Below are positions 1-4,869 of a stretch of 5,498 nt of DNA, piece by piece; position 1 is the stretch's first letter, and each line of letters opens with the position of its first letter. Location: NCBI GenBank assembly GCA_903930165.1, contig CAIYXO010000478.1, positions 1-5,498 of the forward strand, read 5' to 3'. The stretch is from an uncultured Verrucomicrobiota bacterium. Lineage in GTDB: Bacteria > Verrucomicrobiota > Verrucomicrobiia > Limisphaerales > UBA9464. Both the position numbers and the translations under genes were made by a program. The notes beneath the pieces are model-generated. The model had not been told where the DNA came from and did no database searches. It saw only the letters and a list, made by a program, of their open reading frames with translations.

Positions 1-1
1 C

Positions 2-91
2 AAGAAGTGGGAACGGGACTGGGAGTCGGTGAAGTACTGCTCGGACGCCTGCCGTCGCGGCGTGCATCCGCTGGCCCGGCGGAAATCCTGA
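2..91 (+). CDS. DUF2256 small zinc-ribbon-like protein, C-terminal part (5' end outside window)
   Basis: Reading from base 2, 29 codons end at a TGA at 89-91. The visible peptide starts KKWERDWESVKYCSDACRR and ends in a basic tail. The pattern W-x3-W-x2-V-x-YCS-x2-CR is the C-terminal half of DUF2256, a family of very small proteins of about 40-60 residues. Its members carry two Cys pairs and are thought to bind a metal; only the second pair (YCSDAC) is visible, and the first must lie upstream of the window. The biochemical role of the family is unknown to me. The gene ends 366 bases before the CobW-family GTPase on the same strand. That gap contains a large repeat hairpin, so co-transcription is doubtful. 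The family call rests on a short but distinctive stretch. Confidence 0.8.
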   Translation, partial: KKWERDWESVKYCSDACRRGVHPLARRKS

Positions 92-457
92 GCGGCACCC
101 CGGCCGGAACCCACGTTGCCGTCCCAACGCCCTTTTGGATCCAAGAACTATCCGACGTTCTCCCCAACTCCGCGTGACGGACCACCTCGGAACCTTCCTC
201 GGGGTTCGCAGGCCCTTGTGCCCTTGGCACCCTTGGTTGGGAGGAACCGATCCACGGACGGGTTTCGCCGTTGGAGGTTCGCAACCAAGGGTGCCAGGGG
301 TGCCCAGGGGATCGGGGCAGGCCGAGGTTTTCCAGGTGGACACTGTCCGGATCCCGATCCCCATCTCCCTTCGCGTCCGGTTGCGTTGGCGGAAGGTCCC
401 TTCGGCACCGGCATTTGCCATTGCGACGGTGTTCACGCACGCTCTGCCCACACTGCT
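92..457. other. Non-coding spacer with repeat hairpin
   Basis: These 366 bases separate the DUF2256 gene from the CobW-type GTPase gene. The GTPase frame stays open back to a TTG at 116, but the translation of 116-457 is rich in Pro, Arg and Gly, has no family similarity I recognise, and runs straight through an inverted repeat. I therefore read it as spacer. The main content is the imperfect hairpin at 220-300, described separately. I see no convincing sigma-70 promoter, Zur or Fur-like AT-rich operator, riboswitch, or U-tract terminator. A promoter for the GTPase gene presumably lies in 310-457 but cannot be placed. Confidence 0.6.
220..300. repeat. Inverted copies of a CCCTTGGCACCC-type repeat forming a long imperfect hairpin
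   Basis: Bases 225-239 (TGGCACCCTTGGTTG) are the exact reverse complement of 282-296. Pairing extends outward through 220-224 with 297-301, including G-U pairs. It resumes inward at 244-248 with 276-280, 251-254 with 272-275, and 255-257 with 268-270. The whole 81-base block can therefore fold on itself. The 20-base left arm at 220-239 recurs exactly at 3362-3381, so this is a dispersed repeat family and not only a local hairpin. There is no U-tract after it, so it is not a classical terminator. Confidence 0.75.
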
Positions 458-1969
458 ATGGCCGCCAAGAACGACACGCGCATCCCGGTCACCGTCCTCA
501 CCGGATTCCTCGGATCCGGCAAGACCACCCTGCTCAACCGCATCCTCACCGCCAAACACGGCAAGCGGATCGCCGTGATCGAGAACGAATTCGGAGAGAT
601 CGGCATCGACAACGAGTTGGTCATCCAGGCGGACGAGGAGATCTTCGAGATGAACAACGGGTGCCTCTGCTGCACCGTGCGCGGGGACCTGATCCGGATC
701 CTGGGCCAGCTGCTCAAGCGCAAGGACCGCTTCGACTACATCCTGGTCGAGACAACCGGTCTCGCGGATCCCGGACCGGTCGCCCAGACCTTCTTCAGCG
801 ACGAGGAGATCAAGGAGCACTTCCGTCTCGACGGCATCGTGACCCTGGTGGACGCGAAGCATCTTCCGCTGCACCTGAACGACGCCCCGGAGGCCAAGCA
901 GCAGGTGGCCTTCGCCGACCGGATCGTCCTGAACAAGACGGACCTGGTGACGCCGGACGAACTGGTCCACCTCGAGAAACAGCTCCGGGCCGTGAACGCG
1001 GTGGCCCAGTTCCACCGGACCCAGCAGTCGAACCTCTCGGTGGAGGAGGTGCTGGACATCCATGCCTTCGACCTCGACCACAAGCTCACCCTCGACGGGG
1101 ACTTCCTCGAGAAGTCGCTCCCGTTCGAGTGGAGCGGCACCTACCACCTCGACGGCGGCGACCACCAGCTGAAGCTCGAGGCCGGCCCCGATCCGGTGAT
1201 GGGGGTCGTGTTGCTCCAGTTGGACACCCATTCCCACGACACCTGCGACCATGACCATGGCCATGATCACGACCACGACCACGGACATGTGCATGGGCAC
1301 CAGGAAGGCGGTGATCATGAACACGGTCACGATCACGATCACGGTCATGACCATGGGGAAGGGGAGGAATGCCATGGCGGCTTGCACGACGCTTTGCATG
1401 CGGCCGAGGACGTGGCGGAGGTGGTGTTCGGCGGCATCGGCACGGCGGTCCGTCAGGGCGGCCTGATCAAGCCCGGACGGATCCTCCACAAGCTGATCCT
1501 CGGCGAAGACGGCCTCGCGGCGACGGTGCGGATCCCGGCCCACGGGAACTACGCGCTGTTCACGCAGCATGGCCTCGACGAGTTCAAGGGCCGGATCGAG
1601 AAGGACGGCAATGCCATCGAGCCGGGCCACGTCCACGAGCACGGCGGCCACCACCACGAGCACACCCACGACGAGACCGTCTCGAGTGTCGGCATCGAGG
1701 AGCGTCGGGAGCTGGACGCCAAGAAGCTGAACGCGTGGCTGAGCGAACTGCTGCAGACCAAGGGCCAGGACATCTTCCGGATGAAGGGCATCCTGAACCT
1801 CCGTGGGCAGGCGAACCGGTTCGTCTTCCAGGGAGTGCACATGCTCTTCGAGGGCAAGCCCGAGCGGCCGTGGAAGGATGAGACCGAGCGGAAGAGCCAG
1901 TTGGTGTTCATCGGCCGCAATCTCGACCGCGAGGCGCTGAACGCGGGCTTCCGTCGCTGCCTGGCGTAG
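458..1969 (+). CDS. CobW/COG0523-family GTPase, probable metallochaperone with two His-rich segments
   Basis: This 503-residue protein belongs to the G3E GTPase family (CobW, YjiA, YeiR, ZNG1), whose members use GTP to deliver Zn, Co or Ni to client proteins in the cytoplasm. Visible motifs are the P-loop GFLGSGKTT (16-24), ENEFGEIGID (42-51), the metal-site CxCC (C69, C71, C72), ETTGLADP (98-105) and the guanine-specificity motif NKTD (159-162). A middle domain with FEW (223-225) and GPDPVMGVVLL follows. Next comes a His/Asp-rich stretch (258-299, 18 His), then a segment ending YALFTQHGLDEF, a second His cluster (391-404), and a CobW C-terminal domain (about 410-503) with RMKGILNLRG, QGVHMLFEG and SQLVFIGR. 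The ATG at 458 sits nine residues before the first beta strand; upstream frame is repeat-derived. No Shine-Dalgarno is evident. It is longer than YjiA-type members (about 320 residues). The metal is inferred, not shown; CobW of cobalamin synthesis is the alternative, but no cob gene is nearby. Confidence 0.95.
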   Translation: MAAKNDTRIPVTVLTGFLGSGKTTLLNRILTAKHGKRIAVIENEFGEIGIDNELVIQADEEIFEMNNGCLCCTVRGDLIRILGQLLKRKDRFDYILVETTGLADPGPVAQTFFSDEEIKEHFRLDGIVTLVDAKHLPLHLNDAPEAKQQVAFADRIVLNKTDLVTPDELVHLEKQLRAVNAVAQFHRTQQSNLSVEEVLDIHAFDLDHKLTLDGDFLEKSLPFEWSGTYHLDGGDHQLKLEAGPDPVMGVVLLQLDTHSHDTCDHDHGHDHDHDHGHVHGHQEGGDHEHGHDHDHGHDHGEGEECHGGLHDALHAAEDVAEVVFGGIGTAVRQGGLIKPGRILHKLILGEDGLAATVRIPAHGNYALFTQHGLDEFKGRIEKDGNAIEPGHVHEHGGHHHEHTHDETVSSVGIEERRELDAKKLNAWLSELLQTKGQDIFRMKGILNLRGQANRFVFQGVHMLFEGKPERPWKDETERKSQLVFIGRNLDREALNAGFRRCLA

Positions 1970-2009
1970 TCCCTCCGGGGCGCGGAGAGGTCCCGGGAAA
2001 CCTTGGAAA

Positions 2010-2025
2010 GCGTTCCCACGAACGC
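2010..2025. terminator. Small hairpin in the convergent spacer, possible weak bidirectional terminator
   Basis: GCGTTC (2010-2015) and GAACGC (2020-2025) form a perfect six-base stem with a CCAC loop. It lies 40 bases after the GTPase stop and between two genes that converge, which is where a terminator is expected. Neither strand has a U-tract after the stem, so factor-independent termination is uncertain. Confidence 0.3.
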
Positions 2026-2041
2026 GTCCGCGGCCCGATCT

Positions 2042-2070
2042 CCTTCGCGGCTTGGCGCCTTTGCGCGAGG
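2042..2070 (-). repeat. Short G+C-rich 'GCGCAAAGGCGCC' type intergenic repeat
   Basis: Read on the minus strand, 2042-2070 gives CCTCGCGCAAAGGCGCC followed by AAGCCGCGAAGG, a run of loosely repeated CGC-AAG units. The ends can pair (TCGCG at 2045-2049 with CGCGA at 2064-2068). From memory, strings of this kind (GCGCAAAGGCGC, GCGAAGG) are common between genes in Planctomycetota and Verrucomicrobiota. I cannot confirm this here. It lies 20 bases from the stop of the YoaK-family gene. Confidence 0.4.
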
Positions 2071-2089
2071 CTTTCCCCCGCCGCCCGCC

Positions 2090-2848
2090 TCAACGGGGAC
2101 GGTGCGGGAAGCTGGAAGTCGCCGGCAGCGTGGTGTTGGCGTCGGCGATGAGGTCCACCAGGCCGCGGTGGTAGGCGAACCAGTAGACCATGCCGGAGAG
2201 CGTCGTCATGGCCGCGGGAACCGCCAGGACCATCGGTCCGAAGCGCTTGTCGCCGAGCGCCCCGAACAGGCCGCCGACGGCGAAGGCCCCGAACACCGCG
2301 ATGAGGAACCCAAGCTTCCATCGGTCGATCGCGCGGTGGCGGATCCAGTGTCCGATCATGACGCCGATGTCGGTGACCGTTCCGGTGACGTGGGTGGTCC
2401 GGATGAGGAAACCGCAGTAGCTGCTGGCCATGGCGTTCTGGAGGCCGAGGGCAGTCGACGCCAGCGGCAGGGCCCACTTCGAGCCGATCGCGAGCAGCCA
2501 GGTCGACAACGCGAGGAGGAATCCTTCGGCCATCAAGGCGGTGCCGTATCGGCGTCCAGGGACCAGTCGCGAGGCTCCGATGAGCACGCCGCTGGCGACG
2601 GAGCCCAGGAGGAAGCCCACGACGATGAGGGAGGTGGAGGCGGCATCACCCCAGGCGGCCTTGGCGAGGTCGAGTCCCAGGTGGGAAACGGCGCCGCTCA
2701 TGTGGCTGACCGGGGCGTGGAAGAAGCCGAGTCCGACGGCGTTGATGAATCCGGCATTTCCGGCGAGGAGCATGGCGCCAGGCACCAGGAAGCGGACGCC
2801 GGAGAAGTTCGCCTGGGGTTTTAGGACCGAAGGGCCCTGATAGCTCAC
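2090..2848 (-). CDS. YoaK/DUF1275 family six-helix membrane protein
   Basis: A 252-residue inner-membrane protein of the YoaK (DUF1275) family, whose transported substrate or role is not established. Hydrophobic segments lie at about 21-43, 72-91, 103-121, 126-148, 179-199 and 205-226, giving six helices. Family hallmarks are NAGFINAVGL with VSHMSGAVSHLG (31-57) in and after helix 1, and GLQNAMASSYCG leading into IRTTHVTGTVTDIG (135-162). The frame remains open upstream to a TTG at 3028, but those 60 residues are Pro/Arg/Gly-rich and cross repeats. I chose the GTG at 2848 because it gives a usual family length (about 220-260) and keeps helix 1 whole. An ATG at 2773 would truncate helix 1. No clear ribosome site was found. 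It converges with the GTPase gene (120-base spacer) and diverges from the WD40 gene. Family call firm; start uncertain. Confidence 0.9.
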   Translation of the reverse strand: MSYQGPSVLKPQANFSGVRFLVPGAMLLAGNAGFINAVGLGFFHAPVSHMSGAVSHLGLDLAKAAWGDAASTSLIVVGFLLGSVASGVLIGASRLVPGRRYGTALMAEGFLLALSTWLLAIGSKWALPLASTALGLQNAMASSYCGFLIRTTHVTGTVTDIGVMIGHWIRHRAIDRWKLGFLIAVFGAFAVGGLFGALGDKRFGPMVLAVPAAMTTLSGMVYWFAYHRGLVDLIADANTTLPATSSFPHRPR

Positions 2849-2912
2849 CCGGAAAGCCTGCACCCAGTGCCGGACCAGTGGAAGGCCTGGTTCGCCCGGT
2901 CTTTCGCCTGGG

Positions 2913-2928
2913 CCGCAGGGATGCAGCC
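2913..2928 (+). repeat. Dispersed 16-base direct repeat, copy 1
   Basis: CCGCAGGGATGCAGCC here matches CCGCACGGATGCAGCC at 3154-3169 with one mismatch, in the same orientation and 241 bases apart. Both lie in the gene-free region. Chance is possible but unlikely at this length. Confidence 0.45.
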
Positions 2929-2970
2929 GGAGCGAAGAACCGCCTCGAGCCAATGCTCCAAGACGTCTGG

Positions 2971-2998
2971 GGATCCATGATTCCGGATCCGCGATTCC
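2971..2998 (+). repeat. Two-unit 14-base tandem repeat
   Basis: Units GGATCCATGATTCC (2971-2984) and GGATCCGCGATTCC (2985-2998) are adjacent and differ at two positions. A partial third unit (CGATCTTCCGG) follows. The repeat lies in the gene-free region upstream of the YoaK-family gene. Confidence 0.55.
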
Positions 2999-3115
2999 CG
3001 ATCTTCCGGAAGTAGCCGGGGCTGCCAAGCTGCGGTCCCCTCTCCGTTCTCCGCTCCCGTTTCCGGAATCGCGTGCGGCGGTTCAGGAGTGCTTGCGGAG
3101 GAATCCCAGGGGCGC

Positions 3116-3136
3116 GGAGTCCCGGCTTCAGCCGGT
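3116..3136 (+). repeat. REP-like palindromic repeat, left member of an inverted pair
   Basis: This 21-base element has the core CCGGCTTCAGCCGG at 3122-3135, itself a hairpin with six-base arms and a TC centre. Its exact reverse complement is at 3321-3341. Imperfect palindromes used as inverted pairs are typical of bacterial REP/REPIN elements; assignment to that class is inference. Confidence 0.65.
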
Positions 3137-3153
3137 CCGAATCCCGGATGCCT

Positions 3154-3169
3154 CCGCACGGATGCAGCC
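3154..3169 (+). repeat. Dispersed 16-base direct repeat, copy 2
   Basis: CCGCACGGATGCAGCC, 15 of 16 identical to 2913-2928. This copy lies just inside the left arm of the 3116-3341 inverted pair. Confidence 0.45.
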
Positions 3170-3320
3170 CGGCCGCGTAGGGGACACGGCCTTCACCGGC
3201 CCACACGGCAGACATCCGCAGCCGACCAGGCCTGCATGGGCATTCCCGATTTGTTGTCGGCCGCGTCCCATGACCCGGCGCCTTCTCAGATTGGACGCCC
3301 GTGAGACCGGAATGCGCAAA

Positions 3321-3341
3321 ACCGGCTGAAGCCGGGACTCC
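3321..3341 (-). repeat. REP-like palindromic repeat, right member of the inverted pair
   Basis: The element begins ACCGGCTGAAGCCGG and is the perfect 21-base reverse complement of 3116-3136. The two copies enclose 184 bases that show no open gene of interest. The match stops at both ends (outer C/C, inner C/A), so the unit is about 21 bases. Confidence 0.65.
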
Positions 3342-3361
3342 CTACCACGGAAAGTCTTCGC

Positions 3362-3381
3362 GCCCTTGGCACCCTTGGTTG
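3362..3381 (+). repeat. Second locus of the CCCTTGGCACCC-type repeat
   Basis: GCCCTTGGCACCCTTGGTTG is identical over 20 bases to 220-239 and lies about 3.1 kb away in another intergenic region. It is followed by TGAAACCCGGACG. The minus-strand copy at 282-296 is also followed, after a short insertion, by GAAACCCG, so the family may extend beyond 20 bases. This locus has no inverted partner beside it. Confidence 0.7.
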
Positions 3382-3606
3382 TGAAACCCGGACGCATGTC
3401 CCATCCGGTTCCCGGGGGATCCAACCGCGGACGCCCACGTTGCCCGGACGCCGACTGCGCTGAACCACCAGGTTCATACCACCAAGACACCCCGCATCGT
3501 CGGGGGCAGTTCTTGGCGTGCCGATTCCTTCCGCATCGTTCCGCATGGGACCCGAATGCTCGCGTAATGGACGCAGGAGGTGTCCGCCGATCAAGAATCG
3601 GGCTGG

Positions 3607-3623
3607 AACCCGGAAGCCGGGTT
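3607..3623 (+). other. G+C-rich hairpin just before the WD40 gene
   Basis: Seven perfect base pairs (AACCCGG at 3607-3613 with CCGGGTT at 3617-3623) close an AAG triloop. It ends 18 bases before the chosen GTG start. It may be part of the 5' untranslated leader. There is no U-tract, so a terminator reading is weak. Confidence 0.4.
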
Positions 3624-3641
3624 GCCGATGTTCGCAGGACC

Positions 3642-4673
3642 GTGCCGCCGTTTTCCGCCCCGCTTCGCAATGCCGACTGGATCCTCGACCTCGATGAGCC
3701 GGTGTCGGCCGTCTCCGTTTCACCCGACGGTACCCGCGCCGCCGCGCTGACCGTCGAGGGCCATGTCGTCGTGGTCGAGCTGGCCACCGGCCGCCGGCTC
3801 CAATCGGTGCGCGCCCACGAGGGTGGAGGATTCCGTCTCGCCTGGCATCCGCGTGAGGACCAGTTCGCGACCTCGGGCCAGGATGGCCATGTCCGGATCT
3901 GGGATGGGAAGGAGGCGCGGGAGACCGACCGCTTCCAAGTCGGCGCGTCCTGGGTCGAGCAGTTGGCGTGGTCCCCGGACGGGTCGATGTTGGCCGCCGG
4001 AGCCGGTAAGAGCGTGGTCCTCTGGCGCCCCCAGGGAGGGGTTTTCCAGCAGTTCCGCGAACACCGCAGCACCGTCGCCGCGTTGACGTGGTGGCGTGAC
4101 GGCAGCCGGGTCGCCGCCGCCTGCTATGGAGGGGTCTCGGTCTACGATCCCGTCGCAGGCGACCTTCTCGAGGTCCTTCCCTGGAAGACCAGCCTCCTGT
4201 CCCTGGCGGTCTCGCCGGACCACCGGTGGATGGTGGCGGGCACGCAGGAGATGAGCGTGCAGATCTGGCCGCTGCCGTTCGTGGAGGGCGAGGAGTTGGC
4301 CATGTCCGGATACAACGCGAAGGTCCGCGACCTCTCCTGGCACCATTCCGGGCGGTATCTCGCCACCGGTGGCGGCGAGGAGATCATGGTCTGGGACTGC
4401 GGCGGACGGGGGCCGGCCGGAAGCACGCCCAGGATCCTGGAAGGGCACCTGAACCGGGTCACGGCGCTGGCCTACCAGGGCCGTGGACACGTGTTGGCGA
4501 GCGGCGGACAGGACGGGATGATCTTCTTCTGGAACGCTGGGAAGAGCTCCCAGGCACTGCGGCAGATCCGGCTTTCCGGTGCGATCACGACGCTGGCCTG
4601 GACGCCGGACGACCTCAAGGTGCTGGCGGGAACGCAGGATGGGCGACTTGCCCTCGCCTCGACGCCGGGTTGA
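3642..4673 (+). CDS. WD40 repeat beta-propeller protein
   Basis: With the GTG at 3642 the product is 343 residues, made almost entirely of WD40 repeats. Eight units can be seen, starting near residues 20, 61, 103, 142, 183, 226, 270 and 312. Each has a core like VxxLxWSPDGxxLAxG followed by VxIWD; examples are VEQLAWSPDGSMLAAG (105-120) and DGHVRIWD (81-88). WD40 propellers are protein-interaction scaffolds; no catalytic domain, signal peptide or membrane segment is visible, so it should be cytoplasmic. The frame stays open to a TTG at 3366 and has an ATG at 3567 (368 residues). Third-position G+C is near 58% between 3567 and 3642 and about 80% just after, and a hairpin lies there, so I prefer 3642. 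The partner is unknown. Repeat 6 onward (YNAKVRDLSWHHSGRYLATGG) resembles, from memory, WD40 proteins found near COG0523 GTPase or zinc-uptake genes; this is a weak link. Confidence 0.9.
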   Translation: MPPFSAPLRNADWILDLDEPVSAVSVSPDGTRAAALTVEGHVVVVELATGRRLQSVRAHEGGGFRLAWHPREDQFATSGQDGHVRIWDGKEARETDRFQVGASWVEQLAWSPDGSMLAAGAGKSVVLWRPQGGVFQQFREHRSTVAALTWWRDGSRVAAACYGGVSVYDPVAGDLLEVLPWKTSLLSLAVSPDHRWMVAGTQEMSVQIWPLPFVEGEELAMSGYNAKVRDLSWHHSGRYLATGGGEEIMVWDCGGRGPAGSTPRILEGHLNRVTALAYQGRGHVLASGGQDGMIFFWNAGKSSQALRQIRLSGAITTLAWTPDDLKVLAGTQDGRLALASTPG

Positions 4674-4682
4674 GGGGTGGGA

Positions 4683-4706
4683 GGTTGAAGCGTTGAAAGG
4701 TTGAAG
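4683..4706 (+). repeat. Three-unit array of an 8-base repeat, left arm of an inverted repeat
   Basis: Three consecutive 8-base units read GGTTGAAG, CGTTGAAA, GGTTGAAG. Bases 4684-4704 are the exact reverse complement of 4746-4766 (21 base pairs). The array begins 10 bases after the WD40 stop codon, and its A+T content stands out from the flanking genes. Confidence 0.75.
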
Positions 4707-4766
4707 AGGGAATCGTCGCCGATGGCCGCATTCCGGCCTCCCATATCAACCTTTCAACGCTTCAAC
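4684..4766. terminator. Large hairpin between the WD40 and ppc genes, possible terminator
   Basis: A perfect 21-base-pair stem (4684-4704 with 4746-4766) encloses 41 bases. Inside, GGAAT (4709-4713) can pair with ATTCC (4730-4734), giving a second stem. The position just after the WD40 stop and before ppc fits transcription termination or mRNA 3'-end protection. No U-tract follows, so factor-independent termination is not shown. Confidence 0.4.
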
Positions 4767-4775
4767 GCTTTAACC
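4744..4775 (-). repeat. Four-unit array of the same 8-base repeat, right arm
   Basis: On the minus strand the units read GGTTAAAG, CGTTGAAG, CGTTGAAA, GGTTGATA. The two middle units are exact family members and the outer two are degenerate. The right array is one unit longer than the left, which suggests expansion or contraction by slippage. Confidence 0.7.
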
Positions 4776-4869
4776 TGCCCCCAAGAGTTGAGCTTTTCCC
4801 GGAAGGCTTCACCGTTCCGGCGGGCGTAGCCCAATGGACATGACCCCTCCAGCAACCGAAACCCTTTCC

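Larger units (their letters stand above)
2849..3641. other. Long repeat-bearing region without a convincing gene
   Basis: About 790 bases lie between the divergent YoaK-family and WD40 genes. Open frames exist on both strands, as expected at this G+C content, but their translations are Pro/Arg/Gly/Ser-rich and match nothing I recognise, and several cross inverted repeats. Contents are: a near-identical 16-base pair (2913-2928 and 3154-3169), a two-unit 14-base tandem repeat (2971-2998), a 21-base perfect inverted repeat (3116-3136 with 3321-3341), a copy of the 220-239 repeat (3362-3381), and a small hairpin (3607-3623). Promoters for both flanking genes should be here, but no clear -35/-10 pair was found. 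A small RNA or decayed gene cannot be excluded by eye. Confidence 0.6.

Noticed and set aside
116..457. N-terminal extension of the GTPase frame by 114 residues from a TTG
   Set aside because: The translation is low-complexity Pro/Arg/Gly sequence, crosses the repeat hairpin, and is absent from the family architecture, which starts close to the P-loop.
1251..1466. Met/Thr-rich 71-residue open frame over the His-rich segment
   Set aside because: It is the shifted reading of repeated CATGAC/CACGAC codons in the GTPase gene.
2849..3028. 60-residue N-terminal extension of the YoaK-family frame from a TTG
   Set aside because: It precedes helix 1 with atypical Pro/Arg/Gly-rich sequence and runs through a tandem repeat; the family length fits without it.
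3089..3329. Two overlapping plus-strand frames of 71 and 78 residues in the gene-free region
   Set aside because: Both cross REP-like repeat sequence, lack recognisable motifs, and have Pro/Arg/Gly-rich compositions typical of chance frames.
3575..3582. AGGAGGTG, a perfect-looking ribosome binding site
   Set aside because: No in-frame ATG, GTG or TTG follows at a usable distance for the WD40 gene, and no other coding frame starts there.
4821..4850. GGGCGTAGCCCAATGG resembles the 5' end of a tRNA
   Set aside because: No anticodon arm, T-arm or matching acceptor 3' strand follows, and the stretch runs into the ppc start.
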